A DNA stretch of 64,000 bases, taken from the NCBI RefSeq assembly GCF_001428685.1, contig NZ_LMIK01000004.1, positions 314,233 through 378,232 on the forward strand, read 5' to 3'. Below are positions 43,167 to 51,653 of the stretch, one piece after another; the stretch's first letter is position 1, and every line of letters starts with the position of its first letter. Below the pieces are notes generated by a model that saw only the letters and a list, made by a program, of their open reading frames with translations, was not told where the DNA came from and ran no database searches. Source of the DNA: Lysobacter sp. Root76 (GTDB lineage Bacteria > Pseudomonadota > Gammaproteobacteria > Xanthomonadales > Xanthomonadaceae). A program made the position numbers and the translations under genes.

Positions 43167-44144
43167 TCATGCACCCCATAGCCTGCGCGCCTCCTCCGCG
43201 ATCACCTCCGGAAACTCCTCCTGGAAGAACAGCTTCGCGAGTGGCACGCGGCGGATGCCTTGCGAGTTCGGGAAGGTGCGGTCCAGGTACTCGGCATCGC
43301 CCTGATCGAAGATGTCGTCCGCCGCGCCCCACACGATGCGCACCGGGACCTGGCTGCGCCTGAGCTCGGCCTCGATGCCCGCCAAGGGGTTGGGCGACAG
43401 CGCGACGTGGAAGGCGTGGTACTGCGCGCGGCGCAGCGGCGTGGCGACCAGCGGGGTGACGTAGTAGTCGATGGTCTCGTCGGCGAAGCGGCTGGGGTCG
43501 GCGAACACGGCGGCGCCGAAAGTGGCGCGGGCCTTGGGTTTGTCGGTCAGCCATTCGGCGGTGGCGTCGGCCAGGGTGCCGGCGCGGGCCATATCGAGAA
43601 CCGGCTGGATCTTCGGCGGCGGGCTGTCGGGTTCGACGTCGCAGTTGGTCAGCAGCAGGCTGCGTACGCGCTTGGGGTGGCGGATCAGGAACAACTGGGC
43701 GACGGCGCCGCCGCTGTCGCTGGCGACGATGTCGACCTGGTCGGCGCCGAGCCGGTCGAGCGTGGCCGCCAGCATCGCGGTCTGCGCGTGGGCGTCCAGC
43801 GCCTGGTGCTCGGGCACCTCGGAGTAGCCCAGCCCCATGAAATCGAGCGCGATGCAGCGGCGGTACGCGGACAGGCGGTCCAGGGCCCCGCGCCATTGGT
43901 AGCCGTTGAGCGGGGCGCCGTGCAGGAACACGGCGGCCGGGCCGCGGCCGTGCTCGACGTAGGCGATGCGGCCGAACGGGGTCTGCGCGTAGCGACGCAG
44001 CGCGCGGTAAGCGGCCGCGTCCAGCGGCGCGGCGCCGGCGGCACCGGCGAGGCCGCTGCGGGTCGCCGCCAGCGGCGCGCAGGCGCCGGCCACACCGGCG
44101 GCCAGGGCGGCCGCGCCCAATTGGATGAATTGCCTGCGTTGCAT
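43167..44144 (-). CDS. Exported alpha/beta-hydrolase with Asp-type nucleophile elbow
   Basis: 325 residues from ATG 44144. 'RRQFIQLGAAALAAGVAGACAPL' is both Tat-like and lipobox-like (GAC), so it is exported and may be lipidated. Catalytic landmarks: 'VFLHGAPLNGYQWRG', 'DFMGLGYSEVPE', and 'IVASDSGGAVAQLF', where Asp occupies the nucleophile place as in haloalkane dehalogenases and epoxide hydrolases (compare GHDWGG). 'RIVWGAADDIFD' should supply the acid residue. Activity as dehalogenase or epoxide hydrolase is plausible but unproved. Divergent from an AraC regulator 142 bp away. Confidence 0.87.
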   Translation of the reverse strand: MQRRQFIQLGAAALAAGVAGACAPLAATRSGLAGAAGAAPLDAAAYRALRRYAQTPFGRIAYVEHGRGPAAVFLHGAPLNGYQWRGALDRLSAYRRCIALDFMGLGYSEVPEHQALDAHAQTAMLAATLDRLGADQVDIVASDSGGAVAQLFLIRHPKRVRSLLLTNCDVEPDSPPPKIQPVLDMARAGTLADATAEWLTDKPKARATFGAAVFADPSRFADETIDYYVTPLVATPLRRAQYHAFHVALSPNPLAGIEAELRRSQVPVRIVWGAADDIFDQGDAEYLDRTFPNSQGIRRVPLAKLFFQEEFPEVIAEEARRLWGA

Positions 44145-44286
44145 GTGCGGTGTCCTGTACGGGGAGGGTCTGCCCGCCATGCTGGCGAGGGCGCCCGCTC
44201 GGCGCGCGCACAAACGGCCGCGCGCGGACACGAAAGGATGATTTTCGGCACTGGTCCGGGCCCGGCGCGGGGACGAGGATCGGCCC

Positions 44287-45177
44287 ATGAGCGACCGCCC
44301 CGCCTGTTACCCCTCCCCTCCGGCTGCGCTGCTGTCGGGCGGGCCGGACCGTGCGCCCCTGCTGGACGTGCTGACCACGCCCGTGCCCCATGGCGTGTTC
44401 GACTCGCCGGTGGATGGGCGCCACGTGCTGTGCCTGCACCTGGGTGAGCCGGTGCCGGTGTCGTACCGCATGGACGGGCACCAGCGCCAGGGCGTGCGCC
44501 TGCACGGCCAGTTCTGCGTGGTGCCGGCCGGATCCAGCACGCGCTGGGTGGTGTCGCAGCCGGCGCGCTCGCTATTGCTGCGGCTGACGCCGACGCTGTT
44601 GGGCGAAACCTCGCAAGCGATGGGCTTGGGCACCGGCGGCGCGATGCTGGCGCCGTCGATCCATATCCGCGACCCGCAGATCGAGCGCATCGGCTGGATG
44701 ATGCAGGCCGAGGATCACGACGCGTATCCGGGCGGGCGTTTGTTTACCGACAGCCTGGCCACCGCGCTGGCTGCGCGTTTGCTCGCCTTGCAATCGCGCC
44801 GATCGCTGTCGGCCGACAAACCCGGCCGCGCCCTGCCGGCCTGGCGCCTGCGGCGCGTGCAGGAATACATTGAAGCGCACCTGGATGAACCGCTGTCGCT
44901 GGCCGAACTGGCGGCGGTCGCGGGCTATAGCGCCTCGCATTTCAAGGCCTTGTTCAAGCAGGCCACGGACGTGCCGGTGCACCGTTACGTGTTGGAGCGT
45001 CGGGTCGAACGCGCACGCCATTTGCTGGAGCAAGGCGAGCAACCTATCGCCGAGATCGCGCTGGCGGCCGGGTTTTCGCATCCCAGCCACATGGCGCGTT
45101 GCCTGCGGCGCGCGCTGGGGCTCAGCCCGTCGCAATTGATGCACGATGCGGCTGTCGTCCGCCGCATCGCGCACTGA
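44287..45177 (+). CDS. AraC-family transcriptional regulator
   Basis: 296 residues. N-terminal cupin-like sensing half (~1-165) and C-terminal double helix-turn-helix (~190-290): 'RVQEYIEAHLDEPLSLAELAAVAGYSASHFKALFKQATDVPVHRYVLERRVERARHLLEQGEQPIAEIALAAGFSHPSHMARCLRRALGLSPSQ' pattern. Likely controls the divergent exported hydrolase and itself. The 198 bp after it (45178-45375) show nothing. Confidence 0.93.
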   Translation: MSDRPACYPSPPAALLSGGPDRAPLLDVLTTPVPHGVFDSPVDGRHVLCLHLGEPVPVSYRMDGHQRQGVRLHGQFCVVPAGSSTRWVVSQPARSLLLRLTPTLLGETSQAMGLGTGGAMLAPSIHIRDPQIERIGWMMQAEDHDAYPGGRLFTDSLATALAARLLALQSRRSLSADKPGRALPAWRLRRVQEYIEAHLDEPLSLAELAAVAGYSASHFKALFKQATDVPVHRYVLERRVERARHLLEQGEQPIAEIALAAGFSHPSHMARCLRRALGLSPSQLMHDAAVVRRIAH

Positions 45178-45375
45178 GCCTTAGACGGTGCGCTCCAGCT
45201 GACTCGATAGTCGGTTCTCGGCTCCGTGCAGCGACCTTAAGCTTTCTGATGAACCGCTGGATACGCTCAGCGAACGAGCCGCTACGACAGGCAGCCATAC
45301 GAAAATTCCCAGGATGGAATCTGCAGCCTGAGACCCTACCGACACTCGATCATTCATAAATTCAACTCAAATCCA

Positions 45376-46896
45376 TCACACGGTCGGGCCGCGACGGTGC
45401 GACTCCTGCGTCGGAGCCGCAGCATCTTGCTGCGGCATCTGTGTCTGCGCGGAAAGTTGCGTTTGCGCGCGTTCCATTTGCTCGAGACGCTGCAATGATT
45501 CGCTCATCGGTGTACGCACGGCCGTTTCCGTCGACATATGCGCGAGCCTATGCGCGGGATCGGTCAATCCGCCCTCCACTACAATCACGCGCGCACCCGC
45601 GGGCTCGGTCGCGGTGGGGCCACTAAGCAGAACGTGATCCACTCCTCCGAAGCCATTGCTTTTGGCAAGGCACGCCACACTGGCGCTCATGCAATCGCTG
45701 GCAGGGCTATGTGGATGGCCCAAACTGGCATCTAGACGTCGCACCGCGTCTTGCGATTGGCGCAGCAGGGGATGCGTCTCAGGCAGCGTAGCGTCCGCGC
45801 GCGTTCGCGGCATCTCTCCCCTGTCCGTGTGATCGGGCATATCCCGCTCGCGACGCGTGTCCCCGGCGCTTTGCATGGGCGTGCCGTTGCGGTTCCACCC
45901 CTCACGTGTCTGCTCGAAGGTATCGCCGTTTGGGCTCACCACGGTGATCCCGCCATTCCGATCCATCGTGACGCGCGACATCTCCAAACGCGCATTGGCG
46001 TTGGCTCCGCTGATGGTGACCGCCTCTGTCGGCGTGCCTTGATCGACGCGGGCGAAGATGCGTGCACCACTTGCAGGATCGCGCATCATGGCATCCAGTA
46101 GTTGCACATCTGGATTGCGGTTGAACTCGCCCGTCAACGATACATTGCCGCGGGTGTGCACCTGATCACTCCACGCCTGGCTGAGTCGGCCGTCGCCCAA
46201 CTCTAGATCATTCATCAGACGAACACCCGCCAGGGCGTTGTCGCGACCGGAGACGATTGCGCTGCGCGCACTAGCCTTGAGCCCATCGATGCCCTGGCTG
46301 CCGATCCAGTCGCGAGTCTGGGCGGAGGTTTGTTCGCCGCTCTGGAGATGGCGAATCAGGTCGCCGCCTCGATTTTCGTTCTGGTTGTACAGCTTGCTGG
46401 TCATCGCCACGATCTCGGCCGCTTGCGCCGGATCGCTCGCGCTCAAGGTCTGCAGCCAGGGTATTTGCGACAGCGGCTCACCGACCTTGTCCCACTTCTT
46501 CTGAATCTGCTGCTGGCTGAGCTCATCGACAAAAGCACGCCCGGGGTCCGAGCGCAGATAGCCGTTGAGCCGGGTCAGTTCTTCGCTGGTTAGCGCGTTC
46601 CCGGTTTGACCGCGGGTCTGCAAACGGGTGGTGAGCGAGGCGACTTCGCGATCGCTGAATCGGTCTTCGGCGTTGGCCCAGGCCTGATAGCCCGCCATCA
46701 AATCGTTGACCTTGTGGCCCCGGTTGGCCTGACCGAAATCCCATTGCACCGCGCCTACGGACCAACCCGAATTGCCGGTACGGTGCGAGAGCTGGTACAC
46801 CGCCAGGGTGTTGGTTTCGCTGGCGCGCCCCACCGCGTTATAGGCGATGGCTTCGAAGGTGCTGCGTTCCAGCGGGTTATAGGTGTGATCCGTCAC
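45376..46896 (-). CDS. Putative type IV secretion antibacterial effector (XVIPCD protein)
   Basis: 506 residues from GTG 46896 behind AAGGAGG. Residues ~374-475 match the Xanthomonadales VirB-interacting domain: 'HPLLRQSQDAVRRLDASLG', 'MSASVACLAKSNGFGGVDHVLLSG', 'VVEGGLTDPAHRLAHMSTETAVRTPMSESLQRLEQ', then a Gln-rich tail (476-506), the usual T4SS recognition end of X-Tfe effectors. The N-terminal ~190 residues ('SGWSVGAVQWDFGQ') look like a lysozyme-type domain; with the LprI-like neighbour a muramidase is likely (inference). Residues ~250-350 are a middle domain. Its SD overlaps the end of the immunity gene, so the two are co-translated. No virB genes are in the window. Confidence 0.85.
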   Translation of the reverse strand: MTDHTYNPLERSTFEAIAYNAVGRASETNTLAVYQLSHRTGNSGWSVGAVQWDFGQANRGHKVNDLMAGYQAWANAEDRFSDREVASLTTRLQTRGQTGNALTSEELTRLNGYLRSDPGRAFVDELSQQQIQKKWDKVGEPLSQIPWLQTLSASDPAQAAEIVAMTSKLYNQNENRGGDLIRHLQSGEQTSAQTRDWIGSQGIDGLKASARSAIVSGRDNALAGVRLMNDLELGDGRLSQAWSDQVHTRGNVSLTGEFNRNPDVQLLDAMMRDPASGARIFARVDQGTPTEAVTISGANANARLEMSRVTMDRNGGITVVSPNGDTFEQTREGWNRNGTPMQSAGDTRRERDMPDHTDRGEMPRTRADATLPETHPLLRQSQDAVRRLDASLGHPHSPASDCMSASVACLAKSNGFGGVDHVLLSGPTATEPAGARVIVVEGGLTDPAHRLAHMSTETAVRTPMSESLQRLEQMERAQTQLSAQTQMPQQDAAAPTQESHRRGPTV

Positions 46897-46909
46897 GATA
46901 CGCCTCCTT

Positions 46910-47473
46910 CTATTTGAGCGCGGCAGCCAGTGTCTTCAATTCGGCGATACGGGCTTTGGTCCGTTCGACACGGCAAGCCTCGGTCAGATCCGGCGCCTCG
47001 CGGCGCGACATGCCCTGGGCGAACGGCTCCAGCAAACAGTCTGCATCGCGGTACGCACCCCAAGCGGCATCAGAGTCCTTTAGATAGACGGCCAGATCAT
47101 CCAGATAAGCAGCGTCGTCTTCCAGGTATGAGGCATAGCTGCTTCGGGCCTTGAGCAGAATGTCCTGGCGGAGCTGGGTACGTTGCAACTCCAATGCCTG
47201 CATCTCCTTGTAAGGCTTACATGCATTAGGTCGAATTCGCTCGCAGTCCGCTATTTCGTCGTCTGACTTCTTCGCGAAGCAGGATTCACGTGCGCCCAAT
47301 CCGCCGATCGCGAAACAGTCGTCGCCCGCTTCGGATGAAGCACTCTTTGGCGCCTTCTCGGCACTCGCGCTATACGCCGAGTTCGGCACGGATGCGCAAC
47401 CAAGTATCAGACTGAAGACCAGCGCGCTCGACATCAATCCTCTTAAACGAAACCGTCTTCTCGCCATCGCCAT
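46910..47473 (-). CDS. Putative immunity lipoprotein (LprI/DUF1311-like)
   Basis: 187 residues. Basic start and hydrophobic stretch end at a lipobox 'LILGC' (Cys ~26), so a lipoprotein facing the periplasm. The C-terminal part, 'YASYLEDDAAYLDDLAVYLKDSDAAWGAYRDADCLLE...LTEACRVERTKARIAEL', is the LprI/DUF1311 pattern of lysozyme inhibitors with paired Cys. First gene of the pair, 13 bp before the XVIPCD effector, in the order expected of X-Tfi/X-Tfe operons. It should protect the producer from its own periplasm-acting effector. Confidence 0.82.
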   Translation of the reverse strand: MAMARRRFRLRGLMSSALVFSLILGCASVPNSAYSASAEKAPKSASSEAGDDCFAIGGLGARESCFAKKSDDEIADCERIRPNACKPYKEMQALELQRTQLRQDILLKARSSYASYLEDDAAYLDDLAVYLKDSDAAWGAYRDADCLLEPFAQGMSRREAPDLTEACRVERTKARIAELKTLAAALK

Positions 47474-47596
47474 CTGACGCTCCTTTGCGATCTGATCATT
47501 AGCTGCAATTACGGACCTGGATGATCCGTCCTGTCTGGACCACCCAACTACGACGACATGAACAAGTATCCGACAAAGCGGTTTCGAAGCAGTCGA

Positions 47597-48004
47597 TCAC
47601 TGGCAGCGTTCATACCTACGTGATTGACTACTGTCCACTATGGTCAACGTTCCGTTCTTGTAGCCACTGAGAACGTAAACTTCTTGCAGTTCAAATACGC
47701 TTCCATCGAAGCGGGTCTCGGAGATCATCCTCCACGCAAGAGGATCCTTGGATATCTGAACGATACGTAGCGGCTTGTTCCAATGCTCGTAGCCGGTCAA
47801 CTTAGTTGCGGCCACTTCGAAACGCGTGTCGCTGTCGCCAATGTCGGGATTCTTGCAGTCCTCGTCTTCGCCTAGCCACACCCCATGCAACGCCGCCGGA
47901 TATCGCGCGGCGGGCGCTTTCCCCTTGGCTATGGCGCTGGTGCAGGCCATGCAGAGAACGCCGGCTAGCGCGGCGGCAACTGCTTTTTCCACCTTGATTT
48001 CCAT
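47597..48004 (-). CDS. Secreted protein of unknown function (135 aa)
   Basis: 135 residues from ATG 48004 behind GGGAG. Signal peptide (~1-27, ends TSAIAKG; a Cys pair 'CMAC' lies inside it, so lipidation is conceivable). Mature part 'YPAALHGVWLGEDEDCKNPDIGDSDTRFEVAATKLTGYE...WRMISE' suggests a small beta-barrel, lipocalin-like, with two Cys. Located 123 bp before the immunity gene on the same strand. No family assigned; a link with the effector pair is only positional. Confidence 0.7.
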   Translation of the reverse strand: MEIKVEKAVAAALAGVLCMACTSAIAKGKAPAARYPAALHGVWLGEDEDCKNPDIGDSDTRFEVAATKLTGYEHWNKPLRIVQISKDPLAWRMISETRFDGSVFELQEVYVLSGYKNGTLTIVDSSQSRRYERCQ

Positions 48005-48166
48005 GCGGCGCTCCCTGCGTTTTTCCGGCACTAGGATACGTCCGCTCAATGCCCCGCCGTCAACGGCGCACGCGTTGTGCCGTATGAGAGATGAACTGCA
48101 CATATCGCCCGCAACTGAATGTTGCGACCGGTCGCGTCGATTGAGCCAAACCGAGCAGTTCAGCAA

Positions 48167-48190
48167 CAAAAAAGGCGGCCTTTCGGCCGC
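48167..48190 (-). terminator. Intrinsic terminator of the 161-aa gene
   Basis: On the minus strand: GGCGGCC-GAAA-GGCCGCC followed by six T. It closes the LamG/161-aa operon. Confidence 0.9.
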
Positions 48191-48216
48191 CCCTGTTCGT
48201 GTCGCTTTCCCGGACT

Positions 48217-48702
48217 TTATTTCCCAGCGCTTTTCCGCGCAGTAGCGAGCGCCGAAGCACTCAGAACCCCTCGGTTCTCCGCCAACTTCAACAGCTGCGC
48301 CTCGATCTGCGACGCGCTGGTCGATGCAGTGGCAGTGACGGCGGACGCCTTGGCTTGCGCACTCGCTTGCCGATTTTCCGAGCGCAGGAAGCGGCCTTTC
48401 ACGGTGTATTCGATGCCCGTCCCCGCTGGATCGACGGCTTCCACTCGGATGCCGTTGTAGCCCAGCGCCGACGGCAACTCCGTCGATCGCACGCCCGCGC
48501 CGGTGGCCAGCGCGCCGGACAGCTGCGACTGCAGCGAGCGGATGGTCTTGGCTTCGGTGATGGTGATGGTGGGGTTGGGGCGGCCGGAGTAGACCAGGTA
48601 AGTCACGCGCAGCGCGGACGGCGCGGGGGCTTCGGGTGTCTGCGCCCAGGCGCTGCCGGTCAGCAACAGCAACAGGAGTGCGCGCAGCGTCCAGGCTTTC
48701 AT
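48217..48702 (-). CDS. Secreted protein of unknown function (161 aa)
   Basis: 161 residues from ATG 48702, which has GAGG six bases upstream and opens a signal peptide ending SAWAQ. An ATG at 48735 that overlaps the previous stop (ATGA) is the alternative and would add 11 residues. Mature protein: 'LRVTYLVYSGRPNPTITITEAKTIRSLQSQLSGAL' and an Ala/Ser/Thr-rich helical C-terminus. 'YSGRPNP' is a distinctive motif I cannot place in a named family. Second gene of the operon with the LamG protein, so perhaps an inhibitor or partner of it (inference). Confidence 0.75.
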   Translation of the reverse strand: MKAWTLRALLLLLLTGSAWAQTPEAPAPSALRVTYLVYSGRPNPTITITEAKTIRSLQSQLSGALATGAGVRSTELPSALGYNGIRVEAVDPAGTGIEYTVKGRFLRSENRQASAQAKASAVTATASTSASQIEAQLLKLAENRGVLSASALATARKSAGK

Positions 48703-48731
48703 CGCGGACCTCGGATTGGAAGATGAAGGAG

Positions 48732-49892
48732 TCATCGGATTTCCTCGTGGCCGCCGGCCTGCACGCTGTCGGACCACAAGCGGAAGTAGCCGCAGAAGTC
48801 GGTGTAGGGGCCGCGGTCGGCGTACTCGGGGTCGTAGATCGGCGAGCCGGAGTTGTCCAGATTGGTCGCGGCCGTCTGCCCAGGCTTGTGGCTCCACGTG
48901 CCGAAGGCGTCACGGCGGTACCAGTGGTAGTCCTCCCCGGGCGCGACCACCAAGGCCACGGTGGTCTTGTAGCCGGGGTCGTACGGGTCGGTGATGGGTT
49001 CCAGGCCGTCGCGGACGGCGGCGGCGTGGACCACGGCGCAGCTCATGCCCACGGCGGTCTGCCCCGACGCGCGCCCGGGTTGGGCGAAAGTGTTGGTGCG
49101 CTTGTTGTTGGCGTAGTTGTAGCAATTGTTGCTGATGATGGCGGCGCCGCCGTTCCAGCTGTTGGGCTCGTACAGCGGATAGCCCGGCGCCATCACCGTG
49201 GCGATGTCGTCGATGGACAGCGCGCGGTTGTAGAGGTTGAGCTCGTCCACGCGGCCGTTGAACAGGCTGGTGCCGTCGTAGCTGCTGCCGATCAACAGCG
49301 GCGCATCGGTGTTGCTGTAGATGTCCTGTTGCAGCGTCCAGGTGCCGGCCTCGTTGCCGTCGATGTAGAACTGCACCGTGCCCGTGCTGCGCGCCACCGC
49401 CACGGCGACGTGGTGCCAGCGGTCGGGCGTGAGCGCCATTTCGGCCAGGGACGAATACGGAATCTTGGTGGGCGCGCCGGTCAGACGCAGCGTCAGCCGC
49501 CGAGCGCTGGAGACGGCGAACACGTAGCCGCCCCCGTTGCCGCGGTTGTCCAGCAGGGTCTTGTTGCTGTTGGTGGCGGCGATGCGCACGTAGGCGCCGA
49601 AGCTGAAATCGCCCGTGTCGAAACTCAGCGCCGGCGAGTACGGCACCGAGTAGTACTTGCCCCCGGCCAGGCTGGCGCCGCGGTTGGCCCAGCCCCAGGA
49701 CGTGGTGTTCGCGCCCACGGCGGTGGCGTTATGGCCGTGGTTGGTGACGTCGGTGGCCACCGTGCTGATGGTCTGGAAGTTCCACCCGGCCACCGACCAA
49801 CCGGTGACGACAGGCGTGGGTTGCGAATGGCTGGAAGCGATGGGCAGCAGCGCGCCCACGATGAGTGCGCAAAGCACGGCCTTACCGTTCAT
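48732..49892 (-). CDS. Secreted LamG-domain protein with candidate Cys-hydrolase domain
   Basis: 386 residues, signal peptide ending near SHSQ. Residues ~45-235 are a LamG/concanavalin-like jelly roll ('FSFGAYVRI', 'DRWHHVAVAVARSTGTVQFYIDGNEAG', 'FNGRVDELNLYNRALS'), usually a glycan- or protein-binding module. Residues ~250-375 form a second domain with Cys257 in 'NNCYNYANN', 'FAQPGRASG', His335 in 'GTWSHKPG' and 'LDNSG' at ~345-349, spacing compatible with a papain-like Cys/His/Asp-Asn site. Exported, probably acts on an outside substrate. Coupled to the 161-residue gene by stop/start overlap. Confidence 0.8.
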   Translation of the reverse strand: MNGKAVLCALIVGALLPIASSHSQPTPVVTGWSVAGWNFQTISTVATDVTNHGHNATAVGANTTSWGWANRGASLAGGKYYSVPYSPALSFDTGDFSFGAYVRIAATNSNKTLLDNRGNGGGYVFAVSSARRLTLRLTGAPTKIPYSSLAEMALTPDRWHHVAVAVARSTGTVQFYIDGNEAGTWTLQQDIYSNTDAPLLIGSSYDGTSLFNGRVDELNLYNRALSIDDIATVMAPGYPLYEPNSWNGGAAIISNNCYNYANNKRTNTFAQPGRASGQTAVGMSCAVVHAAAVRDGLEPITDPYDPGYKTTVALVVAPGEDYHWYRRDAFGTWSHKPGQTAATNLDNSGSPIYDPEYADRGPYTDFCGYFRLWSDSVQAGGHEEIR

Positions 49893-50054
49893 GCGATGTC
49901 CTTATCCCCTGAGTCCGTGAGGCCGGCCGCGTGCGGCGCCTGGCCCGGTCCAGCCGCTGTGCCGGCCGTTGCCGCATCTTGTGGCCGGGCGAAACGGAAA
50001 TGCAAGGCGGGGGCGCAGTGGCGGCGGGCGACGACCCGCACGACCGACGACGGC

Positions 50055-50699
50055 CTAGCCCGCTTCGACCCGCGCGCAGTACGCCGCGTAGGTCCGCTGC
50101 CACGCGGGCCGGGCCAGGCAGCGGTCCCGGTACGCCATCACGCCCGGGTACGGTGCGATCAAGGTCGGGTCTTTGATGCCCGCCGACAGCACGTGCGCCA
50201 TCAGGATGTCGGCGACGCTGAAGTCATCGGTCGCCACGTAGTCGCGGTCGGCGAACCAACGCTCCAGGTGGCCCATCCGCAGGTGCACCCAGTCCACCAG
50301 GAACTGGCGCGGCTTGGGGTCGCTGCCATCGGCCGTCCAGTCGTGCACCATCAGGGCCAGCAGCGGCATCTCGATCGAGTTCATCGCCGCGAAGCACCAG
50401 CGCAGCACCTGCGCCTCGCCGGCCAGATCGCCGGGGATCAGGCGGCCGGACTTCTTCGCCAAATACACCACGATGGCGGCGGATTCGGACAGCACCACAC
50501 CGTCATCGTCGATCGAGGGGATCTGCTCGAACGGGCTGAGCCGGCGATAGGCCTCGGTGTTGAGGTCATGCGCGGGGTGGTCCATGCCGACCACCTCGAA
50601 CGGCAGCTGCATCTCTTCGAGCGCCCACAGCACGCGCAGATCGCGGGTGTGGCCGCGCGCGCCGGCGTTGACCTTCGAGAACCCGTAGAGCTTGAGCAT
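50055..50699 (-). CDS. Glutathione S-transferase family protein
   Basis: 214 residues from ATG 50699. N-terminal thioredoxin-like domain ('KLYGFSKVNAGARGHTRDLRVLWALEEMQLPFEVV', 'QIPSIDDDGVVLSESAAIVVYLAKKSG') with the SESAAI glutathione-binding turn; C-terminal helical domain with 'DDFSVADILMAHVLS'. Typical cytosolic bacterial GST in length and order. Reaction not predictable. Monocistronic. Confidence 0.92.
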   Translation of the reverse strand: MLKLYGFSKVNAGARGHTRDLRVLWALEEMQLPFEVVGMDHPAHDLNTEAYRRLSPFEQIPSIDDDGVVLSESAAIVVYLAKKSGRLIPGDLAGEAQVLRWCFAAMNSIEMPLLALMVHDWTADGSDPKPRQFLVDWVHLRMGHLERWFADRDYVATDDFSVADILMAHVLSAGIKDPTLIAPYPGVMAYRDRCLARPAWQRTYAAYCARVEAG

Positions 50700-50860
50700 G
50701 GCGACGCTCCTTCGTTGAAGCTGCGTTGCTGCGGAGCGTAACGGCATTCCCGTGATGACGCATCGTGCGCCCCTCGTCTGGGCCGCCTGGCCCGGCGTCA
50801 TCGCAGGCGACGGCTGCGCCAGCCGATGAACGCACGCAGTGAAACCTTCTGCGCTACGCA

Positions 50861-51388
50861 CTAAAGCGAGGCATAGAGCTTAGCGGCCTCCCTTTGAACC
50901 TCCGCCTTAAGTTCGTTGGCCTTATCTTGATGCGCCCTGAGCTCCTGTGAACTGGGCAAGATCATGCTTTTCATCATGGTGTTTCTGAAGTCCGTGATCG
51001 TGGCGATCGTGCCCTTCAGACTTGAGAAGCTGTCTTGCGCATTGAGCAGGCTAAAACGAGCAGCCGCGATATGCGCCTGATCTGCGCTCTCCAGTAGCAA
51101 GGCGTCTGGCTCCCTTATTTTTGCGTGCGTTTCCGGCGCGATCTGGATCGGCACTCCATCCGCGTCCTCGACGATCCACTCCAGTCGCGAGATGAAATGC
51201 GAGTGCGTACTGAAGAATTTCTCCGTCAGGTCCACCGCCTCTTCGACCGTCTTGATCTTGCGGGCCCGCATCTCCTTCTCTCTGTCGTTCCTGTAGTTCA
51301 TGCGCAGCGCAACTACCGAGAACAAACCTCCGATGATGGCGCCAAGCCCGATCTTTGCCACCGAATCGATTACTTCCACCCAGGTCAT
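50861..51388 (-). CDS. Membrane-anchored coiled-coil protein of unknown function
   Basis: 175 residues. One membrane segment at ~12-28 ('IGLGAIIGGLFSVVAL'), then 'RMNYRNDREKEMRARKIKTVEEAVDLTEKFF', and long helices to the C-terminus with heptad-like charge pattern. No family recognised. GC of the coding part is lower than the surroundings, a mild hint of transfer. Lies alone between the GST and the lipase-like gene. Confidence 0.75.
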   Translation of the reverse strand: MTWVEVIDSVAKIGLGAIIGGLFSVVALRMNYRNDREKEMRARKIKTVEEAVDLTEKFFSTHSHFISRLEWIVEDADGVPIQIAPETHAKIREPDALLLESADQAHIAAARFSLLNAQDSFSSLKGTIATITDFRNTMMKSMILPSSQELRAHQDKANELKAEVQREAAKLYASL

Positions 51389-51653
51389 AGCGAGCCCTTA
51401 TAGCGGTTGAATTTTCGCCCCCGATCGCGGATGGTCGAGGGTCCAAACGAGCTCAGACCCGACCCCGCTCCGCGGTCGTCACCCCTCCATGGTCTTAGGG
51501 CCCCACCCTGGGCGGCCATGAGGAACGCGCCGACACGTCTGCGCGCCTTAGCGCCGTTGCGCCCTCCCGGCGCCGGTCGGCGGCCGCCCCCATATCGACG
51601 GGCGGCATGGAAAGGCGTATCACTCCCGACCAGGGGGGCCATGGAGGCGATCG

